Part shown: in pieces, positions 46,460 to 58,190 of the stretch
Layout: every line of letters starts with the position of its first letter
Numbering within the stretch: the stretch's first letter is position 1
Assembly: GCA_034336665.1 (NCBI GenBank)
Contig: CM067592.1
Location: forward strand, 53,930,473 to 53,994,472
Source: Luscinia megarhynchos
Taxonomy: Eukaryota > Chordata > Aves > Passeriformes > Turdidae
Direction: 5' to 3'
Length of the DNA stretch: 64,000 nt
Position numbers and translations under genes: made by a program
The notes under the pieces: generated by a model
Database searches by the model: none
Seen by the model: the letters and a program-made list of their open reading frames with translations, nothing else
What the model was told of the DNA's origin: nothing

Positions 46460-46770
46460 GCATTTCTTTATACTGGGATACATCCACTGCAGCCTCTATT
46501 TTTGTCACTATTAGAGTGGTACAGCTGAAGCATACACTGAAAAGCCCATGAATAAATGGCAGGTTTTCCCATGTCATCTGTGAAGCAATCAGTACACATC
46601 AAGAAGAATAATAAATAACAATGCATGGATTTTTTTCAGTGTGTGGTGAATTGAATGATGAGCTGTTCCCTGCATTAGTGAGCGTTCCTAACAGCATCAT
46701 AGTTTCCACAAATGACAGGTTGTGGCATATTTTAGGAAACATTTTACTTTGAGGGAATTCACTGTTCTTT
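46460..46770. promoter_or_regulatory. Candidate conserved noncoding element
   Basis: Balanced, non-repetitive sequence with AATAATAAATAACAATGC (SOX-like ACAATG), TGAATTGAATGATGAG and AAATGACAGG (MEIS/TALE-like TGACAG). The look is that of vertebrate noncoding conservation, but nothing in the window alone proves it. Confidence 0.17.
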
Positions 46771-48779
46771 ACAATTTTTAGTATTACGATTTCAACTTGC
46801 CTTTTTTCATACGGACTTAACTAATGACCATAGAAACAGTTATTTCAGAATAACTTTTTAAAAAAATATAGTAATGAAGTTAGGAAGTTCACCACCTCAA
46901 GAAGAAATAATTGCCTTTCTTTTGCTTGGGCTTTGACTGAAAGTAGAACTCATTCTGCTATGAAGACATACCAGATTCTAGAACCACAGCTCCCAAGCTC
47001 AGCTGAACTCTATCTTCCCAGAGGAGTATTCCAACTTCATAGTGTAACACAAAAAAATCTGCTGACTACTGGCTCACACTTATTTTGCAAGCTCCCATAA
47101 TTACACTGGGAGAATTAATGAGAAAGGAACCCAAACACACCTGCAGGGAGAAGACTCTATGCATTTGCTTCATACTGTTTGTACTAAGCCTGGAGTTAAA
47201 TCTCAGTTTCAGGAATGTCTGAAAACAACCCCCTCTCTGTTCCTATACGAGCTGTATAGACTCTTTTTCTATAGAAATGAGACAAAACATTCACTGTCAG
47301 ACTTTTTCAGTGATTCTATGCCATGATTTTACTATGTATAATGACACAACACATGACAGAAACGTAAATTTGTACATATATGATCAAACTTCTGAATTAT
47401 TAATTTTGTCAGCTCCAGTTGAAGTATCCCTGAACTATCTGGAAGTGATGTAGAGGGAAAAAAAGCCAAGATTATAGAAATTATTTAAACCCTTCAGCTG
47501 AATATCTCCAAATCACCCTTTCTGTGTAGGTTCTTGACAGGTCTTTGACAGACCTGTGCTGATGTACCTGCAGGGGACTTCAGAGCCTGTGTTACCACCT
47601 TCTTGGCCCTTGTAAGAAATCCACAGTTCCAGGCAGGCAGTGTTTTGTCTAGAAGCAGAAAATGGCTGGTTCCATTTAAACATTTCAGAAGCTACCTGCT
47701 AAACTACAAGGACAGTAATATACTATTTCCCTGGTGGGATCAGCCACTTGAAGGAAGAGTACCTTTTAAAAGGCAAGGCTTTACTGGTTTACTGGTTTCA
47801 GAAGAACAGTGTCCTAGGTTTGGTTCAGCAGCTTGCTGGGTTTATCATCTCAGGGAACTCACTTGTGTCATACTCCACATGACCATGGACGATATTTTTA
47901 TATTCTAAAACACCACAGGCATGTGACTGAATTTGTAGAGTGGAATTCGAGTAGTTTATAGGAACTTGACATCGAAACTGAAAGCATCACCAAGCAGTTT
48001 CTGTTTGATCAGGAGACCAACTTTCATGCCTTCTTTCAAGATATTGAACTTTTTCTTCCTCATCATTCACAAGTTCCTACATGAGCTGGAAAATCTCTTC
48101 TCAAGTGTGACATATCTTCTGTGTTCCAGAGGCTTAGAGTTGTATCTCAATATTTTATTGCATGCAGAGAACCTTCAGAGTCATCAGCAGTCACTGCTGA
48201 AACACATCTCCATTGATCCTGGTGAATTCCACTCTCCCATGGCCCATGCAGCTCTAAGAGGGGCCTGAGATCCTTTGCCTAGGATCTAGGATCCTTTGCC
48301 TGGTGTGTGGAGGATATGCTGAGGAGATGAAATAATATTTCAGTGCCCTTTTCATAGCCTCACCACATCCTTGGATGAGGAGTCTTCTAGTTCATTTAAC
48401 CCACTAATCAAAGCGGGCTAATTTTAGTAATTGTGCATAAAATATTAAAAAAAAAACAAAAAACAAACAGTTAGAAGTATTACACATACGATAGACAAAG
48501 CTGAAGAATCCACAACAACAACAATTCATTTCTTTATGCTAAGGTTGCTTCAACGAAGTTTCTTCTAATGATCTTATTTGACCTTAGTCCATTGAAAAAA
48601 AACAAAAAAACCCAAACAACTACCACAAGCCAATTCTTATATCAGGAGTCTACTCTGGTAGGCAGACAACTCTGTCCTTCAATAAACTGTGAAACTCATG
48701 ACTCTCCCTTTGTAGCTACTTGGTTTTCTTCAAACTAACCAGTTAACCAGCTAATCTCTAACCAGCTTTTCTCTTCCTG
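46771..48779. other. Unique noncoding DNA with small repeats
   Basis: No gene is recognised; two 100-codon plus frames (47603-47908 and 47966-48268) are unfamiliar. A 12-mer GATCCTTTGCCT repeats at 48269-48280 and 48290-48301. A-rich simple tracts lie at 48449-48467 and 48594-48616. Confidence 0.5.
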
Positions 48780-49030
48780 TCAGCTTGTGCAATATAATAC
48801 ACAATGCAAACATCTATGCAGTCTAATTGTATGCAGCTTATTAATGGCTTTTGACTGAGGCCAGAAATGATAACAGCCTAATACTTTGAATGATCACAGG
48901 TTTGTGTTGATGAATCTCCATTTTCCAAATAGGCAAGCTGTATCAATATGTAATATTGAGCAATAATGAGAAAGAATTTATTACTCTTTGACTAAACTAT
49001 GAAGATAATTCTACACTGACAGAGTTTACT
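48780..49030. promoter_or_regulatory. Candidate conserved noncoding element
   Basis: Dense with factor-like words: ACAATGCAAAC (48801-48811), TAATTG (48824-48829), TTATTAATGG (48838-48847), AATGATAAC (48867) and TCAATATGTAATATTGA, an inverted repeat at about 48943-48959. Non-repetitive and AT-rich, as in deep-conserved enhancers. Confidence 0.24.
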
Positions 49031-51057
49031 TTGTTTTAGTACCTGCATTTGGTTATCTACCACTAAAATTGCAAATGTTTACACATTTTTTTCTGGAGGT
49101 ATCTGCTCTTTCAGGAGATCCAACAGTTCCAGATATTGCACACTTTGCGTTATGATCAGTCACACCAAGCCATCCAAAGGGGAAGACTGTGAAGCTTGAA
49201 ATCAGGGGCAAACAATGGATTTTCTTTGCTGTACTTTTCCTGGGGATTTGTGGAAATAGGGGTCAAACAATGCAAAGAGAGTCAGTCTGCAGATTCTTAC
49301 ATGTCCACCAGTAAAGCTGTTGTGCTGCTCCTGCACAACCAGACAAGCCACGACACCAAAATGCTCACAGTTCAGAGGGGTGCTCACAGCCATTACCAGA
49401 AAAAGTCAGAGTTCATGCTGTCTGGACCTACCTGTCCTAAAACAGCTTCAGCAAGTCAATGGAATCACATCCATCTGGTGTCCTATACAGACCTGGTGCC
49501 GTGATGCTCCCCCAAGTCCAGATACCAAATGTTGCTTCATATCAGACAGAGAAGGGCAGATGACCCCATGACAAGGCACCATTTTTTGTGATCCATTTCT
49601 GACACACATTGTGTGAGAAGAACCAGCTCAGAAACCTAGAGAAAAGTGGTTGTACCTAGCTACAGGTCTGGCTTAAAGAGGTGCCTCTGAGAGCAGAGCC
49701 GAGTCTCACTGTTCCACATTCTTCCTTTCTCTTGTTTTGTGCCTCTCACCCTAAATGGCTACCATCATAAACAATGTCTCTGGTAGAGGGGGAAGTTAAT
49801 TCAGATCACTTGATCTCTGGGCACAGGTCTTCTATATCAATTTGCTAAAGGAAATATGTATGAGATACTCATGGGAAAATGCATTTGTGAAAAAAATCTT
49901 TAGTTTTCTTGGATTTGCCTGAATTTTCTTCATGAATTTCTGGTTCTGTATGAGATCTTAGGAAACAACTTTCTCTAGGCAGTGATCCCTCTAACCTGTA
50001 AGTCTTAAAGAAGAAGTATGTGGTAGGATATTCAAAACCAAGTTTCTAATTAGGAGATTAACACATAGAATGTGTTTGTCATGCTAGTAAACATAACAAG
50101 AGAAATTAATAAATGGAAGAGTATGACTGGTTCAATATTTATTCAACCTGTGTGCTCATAGATGATGCCTATGCTCCCCCTAATGTTGATTCACAGGTGT
50201 ATTTACATTTCGTTCAAGGCCTCAGACTTTCTTCTTTAGAAGTCTGGACTCTTACAAACTTCCTTTTTATCCAGGTCCTCTGAATGTAGTCCTGAAGCAA
50301 GGAACTGGCTTAGAAGTCTTTTCAGAAAAACTGCACTTATAATTATGCAATTTATGTTCTGAGACAATTCCAGAGATGATGTCCTTCAGGAAACTGACTG
50401 ATTGATGTCTGTGTTAACTCAGATCAAGCACCTGTCTTCAAAGCTGTGCTTGTGTTACCCCATTTTTTTCTGTGCTCTGCACTCAGTCACATGCACAAGA
50501 GGGCATTTCCTTTGTGCTGGAGCTGCAGTGTCCTCTGTGGAAAGCTGGAAGGCAGAATAATAAATGCATGTATGTGTGATTATGTCAGCACTCTCACAGA
50601 ACTGCTCAGGATAGTTTCTGCACTGCAGTGACTTGAATCCTACCTTTGTGCAGTGCTGGGAGCTGGTCACCCAGCTGTGATGAATATCTATGAAAAATGA
50701 CCTCCCTAGCCACTTCAGCCAGGCAGTTATATTTCCAAGCTGAGTTTGGAGATACTTTAATTCTAGGGAAGAGCCATATTAGCTTTAGTTAGATATACCC
50801 CTTGAACTGATGGAAGGAGACAGTAAATATAAAATTTTCTAACAAATGGGAAAAAAATCAAGATGGGAAAATGTTTTTCCTGAGTAAAAGTCTGTCCCAA
50901 AGCAACCTCCCTTTTTCATTCTGTAGTAATTTTCAGCTGTGGCTGTTGAGTCCTATAAACTTGGTCTGCAGGTGTTGAAATCTTCATCTTACATTCCTGC
51001 TGCCTGCATTCCCACCGCTTGCACAGAAGCAGAGTTTATGTTAATGCCCAGATACTT
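49031..51057. other. Unique noncoding DNA
   Basis: No family match. The part 49196-49571 is open in two plus frames (102 and 83 codons), with no recognisable peptide. Confidence 0.5.
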
Positions 51058-51088
51058 AAAAAAGAAAAAAAAAAAAAAAAAAAGAAAA
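51058..51088. repeat. Poly-A tract
   Basis: A nearly pure A run with G interruptions, 31 bp. No retroposed gene body is recognisable upstream. Confidence 0.9.
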
Positions 51089-51369
51089 GTGTAGTGATCA
51101 GTATCCATCATCTTTCCAACTGCCTTGTCACTACATCAATTAATACAATTGAGCAAAAAATGTCACAAGCCCAGTGGAAAAACCTTTACACATCCTTTCA
51201 GGGGGAAGTTTACTCCCAGCTTTTTTTCCCTTGCATTAGCTCCTGTCATCCACAAAACAACAGAACCCAGTGGTGTCAATTATATTTGATTGACTGAGTA
51301 AAGCACACACACAAATAAGCAAAAACAATGGACACAAAAATCTATATATGACTCCCCTTGTCAGTGAGA

Positions 51370-51690
51370 ATGCTTGTCTTCTCCATTTTCATGCTGCACG
51401 GTGTCCTGCTGCTACGGGCTTAAATGTTTCCTTCAGCCCCCAAACTATCACCAATTAAGTTAGCAGGGTCTTCAAAGGTGTCAAATGACTCCCTGGGCAA
51501 TTGGCTGTAACTGCTGTTCAATAAATGAGGTCTAATTTATCAGTTTAACTTCACTTTTAAAAACCTAATGTCTCCTGGTACCATGTGCCATTTGCCCAGA
51601 GAGTGAAGAGATGCCTGCCACGTCGCATTTTGAAAGTTGGATGAGCTCATGTTAACAGCCACATGTTTTGTCTGTCATGCCTTTTCTCCC
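51370..51690. promoter_or_regulatory. Best candidate conserved noncoding enhancer
   Basis: A 320-bp non-repetitive stretch with a tight site cluster: CCAATTAAG (homeodomain, 51451-51459), TTCAAAGG (TCF/LEF, 51471-51478) overlapping AGGTGTCA (T-box-like, 51476-51483), TGTCAAATGA (TALE-like, 51479-51488), GGCAATTGGC (51496-51505) and TAATTTAT (51533-51540). Stops in every frame rule out a long coding exon. The texture strongly resembles vertebrate developmental enhancers; conservation must be checked. Confidence 0.32.
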
Positions 51691-53971
51691 AGTTTGAAAA
51701 GACGTATTTGAACAAAATATACTTGAGTGGTGTGGACTTGTGCAGTATGGTATCCATATAAATCATTCCTAGAAAAATGGATAAAAGGACTTAAACATAG
51801 CTCATTGCTCATTTTGGTGTAGGAGGGTTTGATCACACCTTAAAATACAGCCCCATGTTACTTTTCCTGCAATGCTTTTTCATTGACCCTGTGCAGGAAC
51901 AATGAGAGCTGTGTTGAGGTGCAGGAATTCTCTGGCCATCACAGGAGACACTCTTTCACAGGATACACTTTCCAAGGAATAACGTGCAGGGCAGCGTACA
52001 GCCCTAAAAGCAGTGTCTCAAAAAGTCAGAAAGGCAGGATAAAAATTTTGGAGATAAAATATACAGGGAGAAGCTTTTTTTTGCCAGAAAAGTAGTGGTT
52101 TTCTGGCATTAAAAAATAGAATAAGCTTTTGCTATAGACAAAGCTTGTGCTAGGAACAAAACTTCTGCTTTCATATGTGTCAGCATTAATATACATCAGC
52201 AGTAATGGAAATTCTGGTAACACAGGGCAGCTTTAATTGAATAGTTAAGTAAAACTGAAATGTTACTATTATGCGTTTTAGGGTTTTCTAATATATAGAG
52301 GCCAAGTTGCTCAGCCAGGTAAAGACATTCTCACATGAGCTGCTACTTCAATCCTTTTTCTTCTTTATTCAATTCTACAGCACAGATTTGAAACCTGTGG
52401 AAAAGGTGTCTTGCTGATGAACTAAAACCTGACATGTGCTACATTGTCATACCATCAGATGAGGTGTAACACGTTTTTTGTGCAACTTTGTCAACTTGCT
52501 AGACTCTGTTTTGACCCAAAGGTATCTGCAGCACACCTAGTACTCCTAACCCGAAACTGTCCTGTTATACAACACAAGAACCTTAATTTAACTTTGAGGT
52601 TCATTATGCCATTGGTATTAGCATGGCACAAAGGAAAAATTTTAGATTTTAAGCTTGTAAAAAAGACAAGAAGAATCAGTCTGGCAAAAGTCAGAAGGTA
52701 CTGCGTTTCCCCATTCAGAAGGAACATACTGCTGGAATTAAGCTGTGAAAGTCTTGCCCTCAAAGAAAAAAGACTCTCAATAAGGAGAGACACTGCATGA
52801 AAGGGAAGAAAAATATTAAAGTTACAAAATTAATGACACTCATAAATCCACAGATAAAGAGTCACCCTTTGTAACATCAAATTGAGTCAACAGCAACTCT
52901 CTTCACATCTAAGACACATGGAAGGAACAAGAGTAGAGTGGGATGACTTTGTAATCTACTCATTTCACCTGAACATCTCTCTCAACACCTTCAGACTTCA
53001 TTTATCTTTAACAGACATTAACATTTCATATGCATCATATGAAGTCTCCACAAGCCTTTTACAGCGTTGCTGTACAGTATTTCTGGTCTACTCTATTACC
53101 ATTGTTTATAATTCTTGTCCATGACTGAGGACTACATTGCAATCTATGATCGCTGCAATCTCCCTCTCTTATTTTCAAGTACAAATTCTCTCTCTTGAAA
53201 TGGATCTTTTTTTACCAGTACCTATGTACCAGCACCAGTGCTGTACCAGACTGTACCAGTATCAGTCTGGCCATTTTTGTTGCGAAGTTTCCTTTTGTTT
53301 GTGTCACTGTAGTCCTCACCATTATTCAGCTGTTCCTGCAGGACTCAGATCCCCTTCTGCCAATGCTTCCTCTCCACCCTACACCTTGGACAGCTGCAAA
53401 GACTGCTGAGAGATATCACTCCCCATCGTGACTTCTCAGAAAGCCCACCTTGGAGAAGGTGTTTAACCCCCCTGTTCAAAAGAAACTGCTGCCTCCTCAT
53501 TTTTAGCCAGCTAGCACCAACCTCAGTTCTCATGCTACCATCTACCTTACATGGTGGTTTTCCAAGTTAGAGGATATCAGATGCTCTACAGAAGTCCAGC
53601 TAGCTTTGTTTCATCTTCTCCACAAAATTAATTATGGAAGAATGGTATTGTATTTTGGAAGAGTAAGTTGCTTGTATCCTAGATGTAAATTACTAATTAT
53701 GAACCTGTAAAGTTCAGGGTGGTATTACACATTTTTATAAACCCTGCCTGACTTGTGAATTTGTTAGCCACAATTGTCACACAGAGATTATTTGCTCCCT
53801 CTATTTTAAATGGACATTGAGCCCAAACAGTTAAATGTAAACTTGAAGTTTACTTCTATCTCAGATACGACCCCCCTTCCTAAACATCCCTTTGTATTGG
53901 GTCAGTAATGCTATCTTAATTTTGTTCTTATTGATAAGGAGGAAACTGTGCTGTTGTTCCAGTTAATAGTT
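51691..53971. other. Unique noncoding DNA
   Basis: No gene is called. A 118-codon plus frame (52444-52800) overlaps a 100-codon minus frame and has no known motif. GTACCAG-type words cluster at 53214-53265. A fragment near 53590-53630 vaguely recalls an internal CR1 segment. Confidence 0.45.
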
Positions 53972-54060
53972 CAAACAAACTAACAAACAAACAAAAACAA
54001 AACAAAAACAAAACAAACAAAAAAAAAGCCAAAAAAAAAGCAAAAAAAAAACCCCCACAC
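53972..54060. repeat. A/C-rich low-complexity block
   Basis: (CAAA)n and (CAAAA)n units pass into long A runs broken by GCC and GC, ending in CCCCC. It is the longest of several such blocks. Confidence 0.92.
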
Positions 54061-55538
54061 CAACCTAAAATTCAAGTGTTTTAAAAAGAATGCAACAGTA
54101 AACCAAACTAAAGGAAAAAGCCTTCAAGCCTCGATTTGTCTCAAATTTACTCATACTCAACCTGAACCAGACATAGCCCTCAAACTGGTCATTGAGCAGC
54201 TGGGACAGTGCTATTCACATTGAAAGTAGACAATAGACCTTATACCCTCACTGTCTCTTTAAACTATGAAAAAATGCACCCATACAGAATCCACTCTGAA
54301 AACTAGTGCGGGAAGGCAAACCACAGAAAACCTTAAAATAATAAAACGAGTTATTTTTAGAATGTAAACAAATAGCTACAGGAACAGGAGCATTTAGTCA
54401 ATACCAATTTGGGAATAATTAAAAAATAAAGGTGTTCAGAACTACCTGTGTGTGGTGAAGTACTTTTTCATCCTTCAGCTCTCTGAATATGAGATGTGTG
54501 TCTGACTGATTTCCTACTTCTTCTGATCTTTTTTTCCCCAGGAAAGGCTTGGCAGGCAGGTATAGCTTTTCCTTGATATCAGGGAGAGAAGTGGTGTTAG
54601 CATGTAATAATAAACACCGCATAGTCTTTGTATATACAAAAATATGATTAATGGGAGCAAATAGACAGCTAGTTTCCTTCTTGTTTTTGCCCCCCGTCTA
54701 CCTTTGTCTGTTCAAGCTTTGCTTTGCTGATTGTATGATTAAACTTATGTTGATGCCCATGTGAGTTCATTTCTGCCTAGAGCTGGAGTAGAACAAGGAA
54801 ATTTCCTCTGCACAATAGGAGAAGAGGCACATTGCCACCAGTAACAGGATGGGCAGTAAATATCTTGGTGAGGAATTAAAATGACTCCTGGGCTCCAGGA
54901 AGCAGCAAAAGCCAGGATGGAAGTGACCTTCTAAGAGAAGCTTGAGGGTGCTTTCTGGTATTGCCAGTGACAGCCAGAGTCAGAATGATTTACTGAAAAA
55001 ACATAGGCACTGTCTAGTGCACCTTTCAAAAAACTAATGTCATTATTAAAGAATTTAGTGGTACTAAGGTATTTTTGCTCCTGCTTCAGAGTCAAACATT
55101 ATGTTGCATTAACAAAGCTGTGCAGGAATTTTTTGCAGCCAGGATGATCCTTGAAAGAATTCAGGTTTTCTTAATGTGGGAAAAGTGCAATATTAAAAAG
55201 CAAAATCAGAATAAATAATTGTAAGATTTTATACACTTGCCTTACTCATCTCAAAGTTGTTAGTAACCACCCATCAGGACTTACCCAAATTACACAACCC
55301 TGTTTCATGACCTATATTCTCTTCACTCACTTCTATCCTGCTTTTCCTCAAACGTGGCACTGAACTCCCATTTGACTATTTTCAGAGGGAGAGTGTCCTT
55401 TTTTTTCCGAATAGACCCACACTCTGTTCCCAGGTGTGCTTCTGGCACCCCTGGCTGACCTGCACCCACCAAAGCTGTGGCTCTATTGGGATGAGCCTCA
55501 TGCTTCTGGTAGTACCTAGGACGTTATTCGAAACGACC
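54061..55538. other. Noncoding DNA
   Basis: Nothing gene-like recognised. A small GC-raised part at 55420-55500 lies before the T-rich tract. Confidence 0.55.
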
Positions 55539-55582
55539 TTTTCTCTTTTTTTTTCCTTTTTTTTAATTTTTTTTTTTTTTTT
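55539..55582. repeat. T-rich tract
   Basis: T runs interrupted by C and AA, 44 bp. The opposite strand encodes a run of lysines in a 70-codon frame, an artefact of the tract. Confidence 0.9.
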
Positions 55583-55799
55583 AAGTGAACACATACCTAC
55601 ATAGCCGTCGTGCTGTGGACTATTGCCCTCTGGAGTTCAAAGCTGGGATGAGCGTTTTCCCAACGCGCCTTTCCTCTTCAGGCAGAAAGACTCTGCACTG
55701 TTCGCCTCTTTTGCCTCAGTGAGTTTACAACTAAGCAGGAATTTTTCTGGCTTTCACTGAGCCTGTTTCACCTGCACAGACAGCACTGAAATATTTGCT

Positions 55800-56010
55800 C
55801 CTTGGAATTGCATCTTTTTATTTGGGGTCAAGCCAGAAGTGGAGCTAATCCTTGCTCATTACATCATTAATGTTTATCTCAACTTAAGAACTATTTTGAA
55901 GACGTTTAGAAGCCTTTAGCATTTCTGGACAGGAGTGGTTTCTTGTTCCCACACACTTCCATTAATTATGTAAATTACTGTTCCAGCCTTAATAGCCAGC
56001 TGCAGCCATC
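55800..56010. promoter_or_regulatory. Candidate conserved noncoding element
   Basis: GCTAATCC (OTX/PITX-like, 55853-55860), a TCATTAATG homeodomain word (55864-55872) followed by TGTTTA (FOX-like), and ATTAATTATGTAAATTA (55961-55977) lie in non-repetitive DNA directly upstream of a TG repeat. It looks like a neural or head-type enhancer, by inference only. Confidence 0.26.
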
Positions 56011-56028
56011 ATAGCAGGGGGTTCTTTT

Positions 56029-56048
56029 TGTGTGTGTGTGTGTGTGTG
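56029..56048. repeat. (TG)10 microsatellite
   Basis: Ten uninterrupted TG units. Confidence 0.96.
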
Positions 56049-56114
56049 AAGACAAGAAATTCACCTATCCTCTCGAAGCACACTTTCAAGAAATGATATA
56101 TGAAATTAAATCTT

Positions 56115-56163
56115 AAAAAAAACCCAAACAAAAATACCCCCCAAAGCAAAACAAAACAAAAAA
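56115..56163. repeat. A/C-rich low-complexity block
   Basis: AAAAAAAACCCAAAC, then CCCCCC, then (CAAAA)n. Same texture as the blocks at 30370 and 53972. Confidence 0.88.
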
Positions 56164-58014
56164 TCCTTGATGAGCTATTGCATTCTGTGTAAATTTGACT
56201 GTGCAGAGCCACAGGTTTTGGTTTGTGCTCAGAGCTGTTCACGCAACTTAATTAGCTCTGGTCTAGAAATACAGGTTCAAGAAAGAATGGGATTTCAGTT
56301 GGCTTTTTCAATGTATTATGGAGTCATGCAGGTATGTTATCATCTGTGTATTGCCTTTAACAGCATTTGAACCCTTGATTGCATGGGATTATGGGGGATG
56401 CAGCGAGAGTGGTATGAAGTTGGGTTCAATTCCTTAGGGTTTCACAAAAACAGGTGCCAAGACAGAGACCATAAATAATCTGATAGGGGTAGCAACTGTA
56501 CTGAATACTTTCCTTCTTGGACTACTAAATGAAATGACCAGGAAACACAAATCAATAGGAAATCAAACTCCCAACATTCTGGTCACCCTGAAATTAGCTA
56601 TTTTTAAATCAGGGTCTGGTGGGAAAGTGCCACCTCTCGCTCAGGTTTAAAAATACTTTCAGAATATTTAGAGTATACTTAACCATACTGCAGACTGCCC
56701 TCCCAGAGTTGGAAGAATGTTCCCTCTCCTAATTTTCTGCCAGAAAGGGCCTTTCATTTTCTTTGGTTTTGGTAGGGCTGGCAGGTGGTGAAATTAGGCA
56801 GCCCACAGCCCGTGCCATGCAGGGTCTGTGGGAGTGCAGGCATGAAGGAGGCAAAATGTCTGAAGAGATTTCCTCTGGAGGAACAATTGAGGCAGCGACC
56901 CTGCTGCCATCAGCACATGCAAGCAGCTCCACTGGACCAAATGAGACCATTCACAAACAGGCAGCAGGACACGATGTTTAAACAGCATTGGAATATCTGT
57001 TCCTTAAAGTAACTGATAAGGAATACTTCACTTGACAAGAACAACATAATATAATCCTTGCTTTACCCTGGCATCTGAATAAAATTGCAGGTGGACACTG
57101 TTGTCCCTAATGAAGATATACAGGACTCTATTTTGGAGACTCTGTAACAGGTCTTGTGACAGCTCATGGAGATTTATACTGCAGGGTGTCCTCAGGCATC
57201 TACTGGTTTGCCTCCTGCAAAGGTATTCCCTGGTCCTGCAGATTCCTTCTGATGCGTCTCAGGAGGGAAGGCTCTTACTAACTCATCTAGTGTGAAGTAT
57301 TAACTGATGGCCTTGCACTACATTTTGTCATGTATTAAGCTTTATCCAGTCACTTAAAAAATCAAATCCATGCCCATGTATTCTGAATTCTTAATAGATA
57401 TTTTACCAATAGTAACAGGAACATTTCTTGCCCTAACACCAAAAAAATCAGATTTTAAGAAGCTGAAATACTAATCAATGATGCTTTAGGCTGGCTTGTT
57501 TCTAAAATACATTAAAAAAGTTCTGAAAATGTTTGAATCCCCAAAAGTCTGTTGAAAAAAATGAAATCTTCTTCTCCCAGAGCACAGTGTGGTGAAATAA
57601 ATTAGTATAATGATTTATGTTTACGGTTTTAGTCAATTCTGATAGAGATTATAGAGACAAAATGACAAACTGCCTTAGAGGTAAACTTAAATCATGTCAG
57701 CCAATCTTTAGTTTTTCCTTACTCTAATTGCTCCTCTTGTTCATTTATCTTCCTAGGCAATCTTTAGAAGAAATACTAGTTTAATCAGTGCATGTGCAAA
57801 CCACCAGAGATAAAAAGTTTAGCCTAATTTGTCTCACTAAATTGTAATGCCTCTAGTAAACAAATCTCGGCTTGAAAGGAAACCAAGAAATCTAAATAAA
57901 CACCCTCCACAAAATGTTTCTCTCTTCTTTGTTACATGTAGTAGTGCTGATATTTTATAAACTTTGGCTTTTGATGCAAGCAAAACAAAAACCTATGCTC
58001 TTTATGCTTTTGCA
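56164..58014. other. Unique noncoding DNA
   Basis: No gene is recognised; frames reach 77 codons. The stretch 56780-56960 is GC-raised and open in several frames, with no family match. Confidence 0.5.
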
Positions 58015-58190
58015 GTTACCTCATATAGTTGCTTCCAAATATTCATGATAGCTTTTAAGCACGAGTAATTTCATATTATTAGAGAAAAGTAATGCAAATA
58101 ATTAAATGGCAGAATGAAATACTATATTACAACAACTGTGCAGGATATAATTAGAAGAGATTAATTTTAATTTTCCTTTCTATGGTTTTG
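58015..58190. promoter_or_regulatory. Candidate conserved noncoding element
   Basis: A perfect octamer ATGCAAAT (58092-58099) sits inside TAATGCAAATAATTAAATGG, a composite POU-homeodomain type arrangement, with further AATTAG and TTAATTTTAATTTT words downstream. Non-repetitive. Confidence 0.25.

Noticed and set aside
47808..47845. Resemblance to the start of the avian LTR (TGTCCTAGGTTTGG)
   Set aside because: The similarity stops after about 15 bp; none of the downstream LTR landmarks are present.
52444..52800. 118-codon basic peptide frame
   Set aside because: Considered for a ribosomal or retroposed gene. No family motif is seen, and a 100-codon frame is open on the opposite strand.
53560..53640. 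Resemblance to an internal CR1 segment
   Set aside because: A CAGAAGTCCAGCTAG word and spacing are suggestive, but the flanks do not continue the CR1 order.
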